From Pseudomonadota bacterium (GTDB lineage Bacteria; Pseudomonadota; Gammaproteobacteria; Steroidobacterales; Steroidobacteraceae), in assembly GCA_018240525.1 (NCBI GenBank), contig JAFEFN010000003.1, positions 248,001 through 312,000 of the forward strand: 64,000 bases of DNA. The letters run 5' to 3'. This document shows, one piece after another, positions 16,454-26,171 of the stretch. How positions within the stretch are numbered: the first letter of the stretch is position 1; the number at the start of each line of letters is the position of its first letter. Below the pieces are notes generated by a model. It did no database searches, was not told the origin of the DNA, and saw only the letters and a list, made by a program, of their open reading frames with translations. Both the position numbers and the translations under genes were made by a program.

Positions 16454-18568
16454 ATGACCTCACCTTCGCGCCGTTCCCCGGGCTGGCTTGCCGCCGTGAC
16501 CCTGGCCGTCCTCGCCCTGGTCATGGGCGGCTCGGCGCAGGTTCCGGCCAGCACCACGACCCTCCCCCCGGGGTCGATTGCCCCGACCGAGCAGCAGCGC
16601 GCCACCGCGCGCAAGGTCGGCCGCATCCTCGAGGAACAGCACTACAGCCGCGCCACCCTCGACGACAAGATGTCCGAGGTCGTCTACCAGCGCTACCTGG
16701 AGTTCCTCGACAGCCAGAAGAGCTATTTCCTGCAGAGCGACATCAACGAATTCAACGCCTATCGCTTCCAGTTCGACGACATGATCCGCACCGGGCAGGT
16801 CGAGCCGGCCTACGTCATCTTCGCCCGTTTCCAGCAGCGCAATCGCGAACGCATCAACCGCGCGATCGACCTGCTGGCCACCGAGCCGAACTGGACCCTC
16901 GATGAGTCGTTCGAGTTCGACCGCAGCAAGGCCAGCTGGATCAGCGACCAGGCGACGATGGATGAACTGTGGAGGAAGCGGGTCAAGAACGACGCCCTTT
17001 CGCTCATGCTCACCGGCAAGACCTGGCCGGAGGCCGCCGAGATCCTCAAGAAGCGCTACCAGCGGGTGCTCAAGCGTGTCGACCAGGTCAGCGGCGAGGA
17101 CGTGTTCGAGAACCTGATGAACGCGTACGCGCGCGCCTTCGACCCGCACTCGAGCTACTTCTCGCCGCGCAGCTCCGAGGAATACCGCATCCAGATGAGC
17201 CTGAACTACGACGGCATCGGTGCCTCGCTGCAGCTCAACGACGACTACGTGACGATCATGAACATCATCGAGGGCGGTCCGGCGGCGGTGGCCGGCACCC
17301 TGAACGTCAACGATCGCATCACCGGTGTCGGCCAGGGCAAGAGTGGGCCGTTCACCGACGTCATCGGCTGGCGGCTGGACGATGTGGTGCAGCTGATCCG
17401 CGGCAAGGCCGGCACCCAGGTACGCCTGCAGATCCTGCCCGCCGGCGCCCTGCCCGGTTCGCCCGAGAAGGTGCTCGAGTTCACGCGCAATAAGGTGACG
17501 CTGGAGGCCCAGGCGGCCCACAAGGAAGTGAAGACCGTGGTGCGCAACGGCCGCACGCTCAAGATCGGCGTGGTGACCGTGCCCGGCTTCTACCAGGACA
17601 CGGCGGTCCCGGACCCGGACGACCCGAACACCCGCAGCACCTCGCACGATGTGGCGAAGCTGCTGAAGGAACTGAAGGGCGAGAACGTCGACGGCATCGT
17701 GCTCGACCTGCGCAATGACGGCGGCGGCTACCTGCCGGAGGCCACCGCGCTTACCGGTCTCTTCATCGACCATGGCCCGGTGGTGCAGCTGCGTGACTCG
17801 GCCGGCCGGCTCGAGGTGCTGGACGATCCGGAGAGGGGCGCCGCGTACGACGGCCCGCTCACCGTGCTGGTGGACCGGCTGAGTGCCTCGGCCTCCGAGA
17901 TCTTCGCGGGCGCGATCCAGGACTACCGCCGCGGCCTCATCCTCGGCCAGACTACCTTCGGCAAGGGCACGGTGCAGAACCTCGTGCGCCTGGACCGCTG
18001 GTCACCGGACCCGGTGAGCGGACAGCTCACGGTGACGATCGGCAAGTTCTACCGCGTCACCGGCGAGAGCACGCAGCATCGCGGCGTGGAGCCGGACGTG
18101 CCGCTGGCATCGCCGCTGGACACCAGGGAAGTGGGCGAGAGCGCGCTCGAGTCCGCGCTGCCCTGGGACCGCATCCCGGGTGTGCCCTTCAAGACCAGCC
18201 CGGCCGCGGCGAGCGCGCCGGCACTGGCCAGCCTCGCCAGCGAGGAAGGCGCGCGCGCCGAGCACGACCCGGACTATCGCCTGCTGGTATCGGATATCGC
18301 CGCCGCCGAGGAAGTGCGCGAGCAGAAGAGCGTGTCGCTGAATCTCAAGACCCGTCGCGAGGAGCGCGCGCGCATCGATCACGAGCGCCTCGAGCGCGAG
18401 AACCAGCGTCGCGCGGCCAAGAACCTGCCCGCCTTCAAATCGGTCGAGGAGATGGACAAGACCAAGGACACCTCCGATCCGGTGCTCGACCAGGCGACGC
18501 AGGTGATGGCGGACGTGGTGACCGGCGTGCGCGCCGGCCCGGGACAGAAGACCGCCAAGAGCGACTGA
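16454..18568 (+). CDS. prc: Prc/Tsp, tail-specific C-terminal processing protease
   Basis: Periplasmic S41 serine protease that recognises nonpolar C-termini and in E. coli degrades ssrA-tagged exported proteins and processes PBP3 and MepS. 704 residues from ATG 16454 (a GTG at 16427 is also in frame). A signal peptide spans the first ~30 residues. A DUF3340-like N-terminal domain is followed by a PDZ domain (about 245-335, GIGASLQLNDDYVTI), the protease core with catalytic Ser in RLSASASEIFAGA and Lys in TFGKGTVQN, and a DUF3340 helical tail. Family length is typical. Confidence 0.96.
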   Translation: MTSPSRRSPGWLAAVTLAVLALVMGGSAQVPASTTTLPPGSIAPTEQQRATARKVGRILEEQHYSRATLDDKMSEVVYQRYLEFLDSQKSYFLQSDINEFNAYRFQFDDMIRTGQVEPAYVIFARFQQRNRERINRAIDLLATEPNWTLDESFEFDRSKASWISDQATMDELWRKRVKNDALSLMLTGKTWPEAAEILKKRYQRVLKRVDQVSGEDVFENLMNAYARAFDPHSSYFSPRSSEEYRIQMSLNYDGIGASLQLNDDYVTIMNIIEGGPAAVAGTLNVNDRITGVGQGKSGPFTDVIGWRLDDVVQLIRGKAGTQVRLQILPAGALPGSPEKVLEFTRNKVTLEAQAAHKEVKTVVRNGRTLKIGVVTVPGFYQDTAVPDPDDPNTRSTSHDVAKLLKELKGENVDGIVLDLRNDGGGYLPEATALTGLFIDHGPVVQLRDSAGRLEVLDDPERGAAYDGPLTVLVDRLSASASEIFAGAIQDYRRGLILGQTTFGKGTVQNLVRLDRWSPDPVSGQLTVTIGKFYRVTGESTQHRGVEPDVPLASPLDTREVGESALESALPWDRIPGVPFKTSPAAASAPALASLASEEGARAEHDPDYRLLVSDIAAAEEVREQKSVSLNLKTRREERARIDHERLERENQRRAAKNLPAFKSVEEMDKTKDTSDPVLDQATQVMADVVTGVRAGPGQKTAKSD

Positions 18569-18585
18569 GCCGCACGGGTGGATGG

Positions 18586-18603
18586 CCCGGCCTAAGCGCC
18601 GGG
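18586..18603. terminator. GC stem-loop between convergent genes
   Basis: CCCGGC (18586-18591) pairs with GCCGGG (18598-18603) around a 6-base loop in the 43-base gap between prc and the convergent coiled-coil gene. No T-run on either strand, so at best a weak bidirectional terminator. Confidence 0.35.
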
Positions 18604-18611
18604 TGCCGGGC

Positions 18612-19679
18612 TCAGCGCAGCAGGATCCGGAATAGGTCCCAGATGTCCTCGGCCAGCACGTTGGGCAGCTTCGGCGCATCGTTGCCCAGGGCCGGAGATT
18701 CCAGCACGTCCCCTTCCGAGCGCCCGATCGAATCGGTGGTCGGCGCGCCATCGTTGGCGCCGCGGTACTTCGCGACGCGCTTCAGCCGCTCGCTGCGCAC
18801 CCGGATCTGATCGGGCAGGCCGGCACGCTCGGCAATGAGCGTCTGCGCGCGGTTGATCTGGCCCATCAGCAGCACGCATTCCTGCGGGGTGCCGTAGGAG
18901 TCGGGCGCCTCGCGCTGGCCGGTGGCTTCGCGGGCCATCGCCACCAGGGGCGTCTTCAGGCTCGCCACGCGCAGGCACAGCACTTCCGCGTATGCGATGG
19001 CCGCGATGTTGATGGCGCGGCGCGCATCCAGTGACAGGCCGGGGAACTCCGGGTTCGGCTCGTTGACGACTTGCTCGACCAGCGCCCGCGCCTGGGCCAG
19101 CGCCGTGACGGCGTTGGCCACGCTCAGCTGCGCCGCGGTGATCTGGTGCGCGAGCGCGCGCCGTTTGAAGTAGTGCCAGAAGCGGGTGAGTGCGGCGCGC
19201 TCGCCCTCCAGGCGGGCCTGCTGCGCAACGGCCTCGTCGTGGATCGTCTGCGCGGCGGCGAGCTGCTGCTCGGCGGCCTGCTTCTTGGCGAACTGGCGCC
19301 GGTTGTGCTGCGCCAGGTGGGCACGGCGCTCCCGCTCCTCCTGCTGGCGCGCAAGATCGGCCGTGAACTGGGTGATCAGCTCGCGGCCGCTCTGCCAGAG
19401 GCGTCGCAGCTGGTAGAACACCAGCGCCGCGTAGGCGGTCTCGCTGCTGCTCAGGCGCCCCTCGAGCGTATTGAGCATCTCCTGCACACGCTGGGTCGCG
19501 CCTTCCTGCTGCTTGATGAGGTCCTTGAGCCGGAAGATCTCTTCCTGCAGGCTGCCGTACTGCTTCTTCAGCTCGGCGCGGTTGCGGAACAGCTCGATGA
19601 CGCGGTGGTCCTCATCGGGCGATGAGTTTTCCGCTCGCAGGCTGAGCTTGAGAAATCCGAGTTGTCGCAAGGCTTTCAT
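18612..19679 (-). CDS. coiled-coil protein of unknown function
   Basis: 355 residues from ATG 19679; a GTG at 19754 would overlap the upstream gene by 47 bases. The protein is almost wholly helical: residues about 20-75 and 115-200 are rich in Glu/Gln/Arg/Ala heptads (LKKQYGSLQEEIFRLKDLI; ARQQEERERRAHLA). The C-terminal third is more globular. No signal peptide or catalytic motif is seen. It follows yqiB on the same strand and is probably co-transcribed with it. I do not recognise a family. Confidence 0.6.
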   Translation of the reverse strand: MKALRQLGFLKLSLRAENSSPDEDHRVIELFRNRAELKKQYGSLQEEIFRLKDLIKQQEGATQRVQEMLNTLEGRLSSSETAYAALVFYQLRRLWQSGRELITQFTADLARQQEERERRAHLAQHNRRQFAKKQAAEQQLAAAQTIHDEAVAQQARLEGERAALTRFWHYFKRRALAHQITAAQLSVANAVTALAQARALVEQVVNEPNPEFPGLSLDARRAINIAAIAYAEVLCLRVASLKTPLVAMAREATGQREAPDSYGTPQECVLLMGQINRAQTLIAERAGLPDQIRVRSERLKRVAKYRGANDGAPTTDSIGRSEGDVLESPALGNDAPKLPNVLAEDIWDLFRILLR

Positions 19680-19707
19680 GAAACGGGCGGCGGCTGCGCG
19701 CCCCTTC

Positions 19708-20187
19708 TCACGTGCCGGGACAAGGCTCCGGGCCGGATAGGAAGCGATGACCACGCTCCACGCAGTACTCCAGCCACTTATTTAACATCATGTTTCGTCC
19801 CCAACGCTGATCCAGTTCACGCTCCGCGCGGGAGCGCAGCGCCTGCAGGACCGGTTGGCCATGGGCATCGGCCCATTGCTGGGCCTCGACCAGGTGCGCG
19901 TCGTGGTACACGCGTACGCGCATGTCGGGGTACCTGAGCGAGCCGTCCTGCTCAGGCAGCAGATACGTGAGGTTCAGCGTGCTGGTGTACGGTGAGCGCT
20001 CGGTCACGGTGAGAACGAGGTCACAGTCCGAGGCGACGCAGGAGCGGCAGGAGCCCTTGAGCGCGGCGAGCTCGCCGGCCAGCCAGCCCAGGCGGATGTA
20101 GTTGCTCTCGTACAGCCCCATGAGCGCAACGAAGGAGCGCGGGCGCGTGCGCCAGGAGACTACCGTCCGTGTATCTGATTGCAGCAC
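19708..20187 (-). CDS. yqiB: YqiB family (DUF1249) protein
   Basis: 159 residues in the conserved DUF1249 family: RPRSFVALMGLYESNYIRL near the N-terminus, CDLVLTVTERSPYTSTLNL and the MRVRVYHDAHLVEAQ core, ending NKWLEYCVERGHRF. Function unknown. The frame opens at 20298, but a GTG at 20187 lies exactly where transcription from the upstream TTGCAG/TATAGT promoter should begin, and it keeps the conserved N-terminal Arg-Ser-Phe. A leaderless GTG start is therefore proposed; the next ATG (20121) would cut into the conserved region. Confidence 0.8.
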   Translation of the reverse strand: MLQSDTRTVVSWRTRPRSFVALMGLYESNYIRLGWLAGELAALKGSCRSCVASDCDLVLTVTERSPYTSTLNLTYLLPEQDGSLRYPDMRVRVYHDAHLVEAQQWADAHGQPVLQALRSRAERELDQRWGRNMMLNKWLEYCVERGHRFLSGPEPCPGT

Positions 20188-20193
20188 GCCCCG

Positions 20194-20221
20194 ACTATAA
20201 CGCACGAACCTCAACCTGCAA
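20194..20221 (-). promoter_or_regulatory. sigma70-type promoter for yqiB
   Basis: On the minus strand TTGCAG (20221-20216), a 16-base spacer and TATAGT (20199-20194). Expected start point is near 20187, coinciding with the proposed GTG start of yqiB. Confidence 0.6.
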
Positions 20222-20351
20222 GCCGGTCGCGGCGTGAATTTGCGGTGCGTTTCGCGTGACACGGAGCTTGCAAAATCCGTGCGACCCGTGCGTTGCACGC
20301 GCGGCGCGTACTCGTGTCAGAATGGTGATCTCACGCGCCGGCCCGTGCGGC

Positions 20352-21173
20352 TTACGGGCGCAGGCGCCGCTGGATGCCGGTCGTGTTCAGGATGCGGCTG
20401 GCGATCTCCTCGATCGAACACTCGGTCGTGTCCAGCAACGGGATCGCGTAGCGCGCGAACATCGCCTCGGCCGTGCGCAGCTCGTAGGTCACCTGCTGCC
20501 GCGAGGCGTAGCGGCTGTGCGGGCGGCGCTCGGTGCGGATCTGCTGCAGGCGCTCCGGCGCGATGGTGAGCGCGAAGAGCTTGCTGCGGAATGACTCCAG
20601 CCGCGGCGGCAGGCGCCCGCTCTCCAGGTCATCGTCCGTGAGCGGATAGTTGGCCGCGAACACCCCGTACTGCAGCGCCATGTAGACGCAGGTCGGGGTC
20701 TTGCCGACGCGCGACACGCCCACCAGGATCACGTCGGCGTGCGAGTAGTCCCCGCCGGTGCCATCGTCGTTGGCGAGCGAGAAGTTGGTGGCGTTGATGC
20801 GCGTGGTGTAGGTGGCCAGGTCGGCGATGCCGTGCGCCCGCCCGGCGCGGTGGGTCGAGCGCATGTTCAGTTCACGCTCCAGCGGGGTGACGAACGCGGA
20901 GAACATGTCCAGGAACAGACAGTTCGCCTGCACCACGATCGCCCGCAGCTCATCCTGCACCAGGGTGCTGAAGATGATGGGGCGGACGCCCTCTTCTTCG
21001 GCCGCGCGGTTGATGCGGCGCACGGCCTCGTGTGCCTTGTCAACGCTCAGGACAAATGGCAAAGTCACCGCCCGAAATTCCAGGCCCTCGAACTGCGTCA
21101 TCAGGCTGTGGCCCAGCGTCTCGGCGGTCACACCGGTCTGGTCAGAGACGAAAAAGACGGTTCGGCGGCTCAC
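20352..21173 (-). CDS. ppsR: PpsR, PEP synthase regulatory kinase/pyrophosphorylase
   Basis: Bifunctional DUF299 protein that inactivates PEP synthase by ADP-dependent phosphorylation and reactivates it by phosphorolysis. 273 residues. Family features: N-terminal RRTVFFVSDQTGVTAETLG and the P-loop-like GVSRVGKTPTCVYMA. GTG start. Divergent from ppsA, its target, across about 100 bases; this ppsR/ppsA pairing fixes the assignment. GC-rich intergenic DNA shows no clear operator. Confidence 0.95.
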   Translation of the reverse strand: MSRRTVFFVSDQTGVTAETLGHSLMTQFEGLEFRAVTLPFVLSVDKAHEAVRRINRAAEEEGVRPIIFSTLVQDELRAIVVQANCLFLDMFSAFVTPLERELNMRSTHRAGRAHGIADLATYTTRINATNFSLANDDGTGGDYSHADVILVGVSRVGKTPTCVYMALQYGVFAANYPLTDDDLESGRLPPRLESFRSKLFALTIAPERLQQIRTERRPHSRYASRQQVTYELRTAEAMFARYAIPLLDTTECSIEEIASRILNTTGIQRRLRP

Positions 21174-21274
21174 GGCTTGGGCATACTCTGGCAGTCACGG
21201 ACGCGCGAACCGCAGTGTTTCACCGCGCGCTCGGGCCCGCAAGCTGGCGCTAACTAGAGTTTTCAGGAGCAGCC

Positions 21275-23650
21275 TTGGAAGCACTCGTCATCCCGTTCGA
21301 GCAGTTGGGAATGCACGACGTCGAGACGGTGGGCGGTAAGAACGCCTCGCTCGGTGAGATGATCGGCTCGCTGAGCCGACTCGGGGTGCAGGTGCCGACC
21401 GGCTTTGCCACCACCGCCCACGCCTACCGGGAGTTCCTGAAGCAGGGCGGGCTCGATGAGCGCATCCGCGGCGAGCTCGCCACCCTCGACGTCGACGACG
21501 TCACCAAGCTCGCCGCCAGCGGCGCGCGCATCCGCCAGTGGATCCTGGCCACCCCGTTCCAGCCGCAGTTCGAGCAGGCCGTGCTGGCGCAGCTGCACCA
21601 GATGAGCGGCGGCAGCGAGATCTCCGTGGCGGTGCGCTCCTCGGCCACCGCCGAGGACCTGCCGGAGGCCTCCTTCGCCGGCCAGCAGGAGACCTTCCTC
21701 AACGTACGCGGCGAGGCAGGCGTGTTGCGCGCGATGCACGAGGTGTTCGCCTCGCTCTTCAACGACCGCGCCATCTCCTACCGCGTGCACCAGAACTTCG
21801 ACCACAGCGCCGTGGCGCTCTCGGCCGGCGTGCAGCACATGGTGCGCAGCGACCTCGGCGCCTCCGGCGTGATGTTCACGCTCGACACCGACAGCGGCTT
21901 CCGCGACGTGGTCTTCATCACCGCCTCCTGGGGACTGGGCGAGACGGTCGTGCAGGGCGCGGTCAACCCGGACGAGTTCTACCTGTACAAGCCGGCGCTG
22001 CGCGCCGGCAAGCACGCGGTCCTGCGCCGCAACCTCGGCGCCAAGGCCATCAAGATGGAGTACGCGCCGCCGGGTGCCGCGGCACGCGTGCAGACGGTGG
22101 AAGTGCCCGCGGCCGAGCGCCAGCGCTTCTGCCTGAGCGACGCCGACCTCGTGGTGCTGGCGCGCCAGGCGCTGATCATCGAGGAGCACTACGGCCGACC
22201 GATGGACATCGAGTGGGGGCGCGATGGTGCCTCCGGCGCCATCTACATCCTGCAGGCGCGCCCGGAGACGGTGCAGAGCCGCGCCGGCCGCACCATCCAG
22301 CGCTACGCCCTCAAGGGCTCCCCCGGCAAGGTCATCGTCACCGGCCGCAGCATCGGCCAGCGCATCGGCGCCGGCACCGCACGCGTGGTCAAGGACGCCT
22401 CGGAGATGGCGCGCGTGCAGTCAGGCGACGTGCTGGTCGCAGACATGACCGACCCGGACTGGGAGCCGGTGATGAAGCGCGCGGCGGCCATCGTCACCAA
22501 CCGCGGCGGCCGCACCTGCCATGCCGCCATCATTGCCCGGGAGCTGGGCATTCCCGCGGTGGTCGGCTGCGGCGATGCCACGCAGCGCATCCGCGAGGGC
22601 CAGGCAGTGACCGTCTCCTGCGCCGAGGGCGACACCGGCGTGGTCTACCAGGGGCTGCTCGAGTTCGAGCGCCAGCAGATCGAGCTGGATGCGCTGCCGA
22701 AGATCCCGGTCAAGATCATGATGAACGTCGGCAACCCCGACCGCGCCTTCGACTTCGCCGCCATCCCGCACAACGGGGTGGGCCTGGCGCGCCTGGAGTT
22801 CATCATCAACCGCATGATCGGGGTGCACCCGCGCGCCCTGCTCGACTTCGACCGCCTCGACGGGGAGCTGCAGGACCAGATCCGCGTGCAGATCGCCGGC
22901 TATGCGGACCCCGTCGGCTTCTACGTCGAGAAGCTGGCCGAGGGCATCGCGCAGATCGCGGCGGCCTTTGCGCCCGAGCCGGTCATCGTGCGCCTCTCGG
23001 ACTTCAAGTCCAACGAGTACGCGAACCTCATCGGCGGGGCGCGCTACGAGCCGCACGAGGAGAATCCGATGCTCGGGTTCCGCGGCGCCTCGCGCTACGT
23101 CGATGAGAGCTTCCGCCCGTGCTTCGAGCTCGAGTGCCGCGCGCTCAAGCGCGTGCGCGAGACCATGGGCCTCAGCAACGTGCAGGTGATGGTGCCGTTC
23201 GTGCGCAGCGTCGCCGAGGCGCGCGCCGTCATCGAGCTGCTCGAGCGCAACGGCCTGAAGCGCGGGGTCGATGGCCTGAAGATCATCATGATGTGCGAGC
23301 TGCCGACCAACGCGCTGCTTGCCGAGGAGTACCTCGAGCACTTCGACGGCATGTCGATCGGCTCGAACGACATGACCCAGCTCACCCTGGGCCTGGACCG
23401 CGATTCTGCGATCGTGGCGCGGCAGTTCGATGAGCGCGACCCGGCGGTGCGCAAGCTCCTGGCGATGGCCATCGCCGCCTGCCGCCGCCAGAACAAGTAC
23501 GTCGGCATCTGCGGGCAGGGACCCTCGGACCACCCGGACCTGGCGCGCTGGCTGCTCGAGCAGGGCATCGACAGCATCTCGCTGAACCCGGATACGGTGG
23601 TCGAGACCTGGCTGTTCCTGGCGCGGCCGCCCGGCGAAGAGAAACTCTAG
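21275..23650 (+). CDS. ppsA: phosphoenolpyruvate synthase
   Basis: Converts pyruvate, ATP and water to PEP, AMP and phosphate for gluconeogenesis. 791 residues, normal length. Domains in order: N-terminal ATP-grasp ([24 protein letters not shown]), central phosphohistidine domain with the active-site His in [12 protein letters not shown] (about 417), and C-terminal TIM barrel with [13 protein letters not shown] and a conserved Cys in ICGQGPSDH. The start is TTG at 21275, preceded by CAGGAG at good spacing; no ATG gives a full N-terminus. Its stop overlaps the orn stop as CTAG. Confidence 0.97.
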   Translation: MEALVIPFEQLGMHDVETVGGKNASLGEMIGSLSRLGVQVPTGFATTAHAYREFLKQGGLDERIRGELATLDVDDVTKLAASGARIRQWILATPFQPQFEQAVLAQLHQMSGGSEISVAVRSSATAEDLPEASFAGQQETFLNVRGEAGVLRAMHEVFASLFNDRAISYRVHQNFDHSAVALSAGVQHMVRSDLGASGVMFTLDTDSGFRDVVFITASWGLGETVVQGAVNPDEFYLYKPALRAGKHAVLRRNLGAKAIKMEYAPPGAAARVQTVEVPAAERQRFCLSDADLVVLARQALIIEEHYGRPMDIEWGRDGASGAIYILQARPETVQSRAGRTIQRYALKGSPGKVIVTGRSIGQRIGAGTARVVKDASEMARVQSGDVLVADMTDPDWEPVMKRAAAIVTNRGGRTCHAAIIARELGIPAVVGCGDATQRIREGQAVTVSCAEGDTGVVYQGLLEFERQQIELDALPKIPVKIMMNVGNPDRAFDFAAIPHNGVGLARLEFIINRMIGVHPRALLDFDRLDGELQDQIRVQIAGYADPVGFYVEKLAEGIAQIAAAFAPEPVIVRLSDFKSNEYANLIGGARYEPHEENPMLGFRGASRYVDESFRPCFELECRALKRVRETMGLSNVQVMVPFVRSVAEARAVIELLERNGLKRGVDGLKIIMMCELPTNALLAEEYLEHFDGMSIGSNDMTQLTLGLDRDSAIVARQFDERDPAVRKLLAMAIAACRRQNKYVGICGQGPSDHPDLARWLLEQGIDSISLNPDTVVETWLFLARPPGEEKL

Positions 23651-24210
23651 GTCGCCGCGCCGCGGTACTCCGGGGCGAACAGCCGCGTGCGGTAGTGCTG
23701 CAGCTCGCGGATCGACTCGTGGATGTCGGCCTTGGCCAGGTGCGCCCCCTGCTTGGCGAACCCCTCGGAGACCTGCGGCGCCCAGCGCCGCGCGAGTTCC
23801 TTGAGCGTGCTGACATCGAGGTTGCGGTAGTGGAAGAAGCGCTCGAGATCGGGCATGAGCCGCGCCAGGAAGCGCCGGTCCTGGCAGATGCTGTTGCCGC
23901 ACATCGGCGAGACGCTCGGGTTCACCAGCGGGGCGAGGAACTCGAGCGTGCGCTGCTGCGCCTGGGCGAGCGTGACGGTGCTCGCACGCACGCGCGCGGT
24001 CAGCCCCGAGGCGCCGTGCTGGCGCGTGTTCCAGGCATCCATCGCGGCGAGCACCTCGTCGCTGGTGTGGATGGCCAGCTCCGGCCCCTCGGCGAGGACG
24101 TTGAGCTCCTTGTCGGTCACGACAGTGGCGATCTCGATGATCGTGTCCCGGTCGGTGTTGAGGCCGGTCATCTCCAGGTCGATCCAGATGAGGTTGTGGT
24201 CGCTCGGCAT
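23647..24210 (-). CDS. orn: oligoribonuclease
   Basis: 3'-5' exonuclease that degrades di- to penta-ribonucleotides, including pGpG. 187 residues. DEDDh residues visible: Asp and Glu in [11 protein letters not shown], an Asp in the third motif ([10 protein letters not shown]), and His-Asp in [10 protein letters not shown]. Divergent from rsgA by 74 bases, the standard gammaproteobacterial arrangement, and convergent with ppsA through CTAG. Confidence 0.97.
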   Translation of the reverse strand: MPSDHNLIWIDLEMTGLNTDRDTIIEIATVVTDKELNVLAEGPELAIHTSDEVLAAMDAWNTRQHGASGLTARVRASTVTLAQAQQRTLEFLAPLVNPSVSPMCGNSICQDRRFLARLMPDLERFFHYRNLDVSTLKELARRWAPQVSEGFAKQGAHLAKADIHESIRELQHYRTRLFAPEYRGAAT

Positions 24211-24284
24211 GTGGTCCCAAGTGGTGGTAGCGTGGTGAGCGCGCGATCGCGAAAGTGTAGCAGAGGCCCGCAGACTCCCCCGGC

Positions 24285-25202
24285 ATGCAACAGACCGTCA
24301 CAGGCCAGGTGATCGCAGCCTTCGGGCGTCACATGCTGGTGCGGCTCGCCGGCGGTGCCGAGCTGCGCGCGCGCCCCTTCGGCCGCGCCCTCACCGTGGT
24401 GTGCGGCGACCAGGTGCGCTGCCACCTCGATGCGCGCCACGAGGAGCTGCACGTGCTGGAGGTGCTCGCACGGCGCCATGCGCTGTACCGCTCCAACCTG
24501 CGTGGCGCCGCCGAGCCGGTGGTCGCCAACCTCACCCGCCTGCTGGTGGTGCTCGCCCCGCTGCCGCTGCCGGATTTCTTCGTCATCGACCGCTACCTCT
24601 GCGCGGCCTCGTCCGCGGGCATCGCCGCGACGCTGGTGCTCAACAAGGCCGAGCTTGGCCTCGGCGAGCAGGCCGCCGCGGAGCTGACCGTGTATGACAG
24701 CCTCGGCTACGCCACGCTGCACTGCTCCGCCGAGACCGGCACCGGGCTGGACGCGCTGCGCGGGGTGCTCACGCCCGGCAGCGTCGCCGCGCTCGTCGGC
24801 CAGTCGGGCGTGGGCAAGTCCTCGCTGGTGCGCCGCCTCGCGCCCGATGCGCAGATCGAGATCGGCGAGCTGGTGCGCGAGGAGGAGGGCCGGCACACGA
24901 CCACCGCGGCGCGGCTCTATGACCTGGAGGGCGGCGCTGCGCTCATCGACTCACCCGGCGTGCGCGACTTCGCCCCGGCGGTGGAGGCGCTCGATGAGCG
25001 CTCGCTCGGCTTCGCGGAAGTGGAGCAGCTCGCCCCCGGCTGCCGCTTCGCCGACTGCCGGCACATGCGCGAGCCGGCGTGCGCGGTGCGCGCCGCCGTG
25101 GAGGACGGCCGGATGCATGCCCGGCGCTACGAGAGCTACCGCAGGCTGCGGCGGCTGCACGAGGAGCTGAGCGCGGCCCGCGGGCCGAAGAAGGCGCGCT
25201 AG
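24285..25202 (+). CDS. rsgA: RsgA, small-subunit-dependent GTPase
   Basis: Circularly permuted GTPase that checks late 30S maturation. 305 residues: N-terminal OB fold (about 1-70), GTPase domain with G4 LNKAE (NKxE instead of the usual NKxD), G1 GQSGVGKSS and G3 DSPGVRDF in permuted order, and a C-terminal zinc-binding region (C-x5-C-x-H and a later Cys). Slightly shorter than E. coli RsgA, lacking most of its N-terminal extension. Confidence 0.96.
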   Translation: MQQTVTGQVIAAFGRHMLVRLAGGAELRARPFGRALTVVCGDQVRCHLDARHEELHVLEVLARRHALYRSNLRGAAEPVVANLTRLLVVLAPLPLPDFFVIDRYLCAASSAGIAATLVLNKAELGLGEQAAAELTVYDSLGYATLHCSAETGTGLDALRGVLTPGSVAALVGQSGVGKSSLVRRLAPDAQIEIGELVREEEGRHTTTAARLYDLEGGAALIDSPGVRDFAPAVEALDERSLGFAEVEQLAPGCRFADCRHMREPACAVRAAVEDGRMHARRYESYRRLRRLHEELSAARGPKKAR

Positions 25203-25206
25203 GAAC

Positions 25207-25803
25207 TCACAGCGACTGGCGCCCGGCGAGGGCGTGCGCCAGCGTGCCGCCGTCGACGTACTCGAGTTCCCCGCCGACCGGCACGCCGTGGGCGATGCGG
25301 CTGGCGCGGATGCCGCGCGCGCTGGCGAGCTCGCTCAGGAAATGCGCCGTGGCCTCGCCCTCGACGGTGGAGTTGGTGGCCAGGATCAGCTCGCGCACCC
25401 CGCCCTCGGCCAGGATCGCCTCGAGCTCGCGCACGCCGAGCTGCTCGGGTCCCACTCCATCGAGCGGCGACAGGTGGCCCATCAGCACGAAGTAGCGGCC
25501 GCGGTAGCTGCCGGAAGCCTCGATGGCCACCACGTCGGCCGGGGACTCCACCGCGCACAGCAACGCGCCGTCGCGCGCGCTGGCCGCGCAGATCGAGCAC
25601 AGCGGCTCCTCGGTGAGCATGCGGCAGCGCTGGCAGCGGCGCACGCAGCCCAGAGCCGCGGTCAGTGACTCGGCGAGCGTGCGGGCCCCGGGACGCCCTT
25701 CCTGCAGCAGGTGGAACGCCATGCGCTGGGCGCTCTTGGGCCCGACGCCCGGCAGGGCGCGCAGCGCCTCGATGAGCCGCGCCAGGTGCGGGGAGTGCTT
25801 CAT
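25207..25803 (-). CDS. recR: RecR recombination mediator
   Basis: Ring-forming partner of RecO/RecF in RecA loading. 198 residues: N-terminal HhH ([17 protein letters not shown]), C4 zinc finger ([16 protein letters not shown]), Toprim domain ([13 protein letters not shown]) and C-terminal [16 protein letters not shown]. It starts two bases after ybaB, and dnaX-ybaB-recR form one operon, as in E. coli. Confidence 0.97.
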   Translation of the reverse strand: MKHSPHLARLIEALRALPGVGPKSAQRMAFHLLQEGRPGARTLAESLTAALGCVRRCQRCRMLTEEPLCSICAASARDGALLCAVESPADVVAIEASGSYRGRYFVLMGHLSPLDGVGPEQLGVRELEAILAEGGVRELILATNSTVEGEATAHFLSELASARGIRASRIAHGVPVGGELEYVDGGTLAHALAGRQSL

Positions 25804-25805
25804 CC

Positions 25806-26129
25806 CTAGAACGGCAGCTTCATGCCCGGCGGCAACTGCATGCCGGCGGTGACGCGCGCCATCTTCTCCTGCACGCGCGCCTCGACCTTGTGGACCGCAT
25901 CGTTGGCCGCCGCGGCGATCAGGTCCTCGAGCATCTCGCGATCCTCGCCACTGACCGCCGGCTCGATCTGCACGCGCTTGACCTCGTGGCGCCCGTTCAT
26001 GGTGATCTTCACCATGCCGCCGCCGGCCTCGCCGATCACCTCGAGGCTGGCGATTTCAGCCTGCGCCTTGGCCATGTTTTCCTGCATGGCCTGCGCCTGC
26101 TTCATCAGGTTTCCGATATTGGGTTTCAT
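25806..26129 (-). CDS. ybaB: YbaB/EbfC nucleoid-associated protein
   Basis: 107-residue DNA-binding dimer. Family features: N-terminal [20 protein letters not shown] helix, [19 protein letters not shown], and a Met-rich C-terminal tail ([13 protein letters not shown]). Between dnaX and recR, 42 bases after dnaX. Confidence 0.95.
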   Translation of the reverse strand: MKPNIGNLMKQAQAMQENMAKAQAEIASLEVIGEAGGGMVKITMNGRHEVKRVQIEPAVSGEDREMLEDLIAAAANDAVHKVEARVQEKMARVTAGMQLPPGMKLPF

Positions 26130-26171
26130 GGGACCTCGGCAGTTGAGCCGCGCGCACGCGCGCGGCGTGGT

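Noticed and set aside
22421-24301. 626-residue minus-strand frame opposite ppsA and across orn
   Set aside because: Composition is that of an antisense shadow; ppsA and orn explain the region completely.
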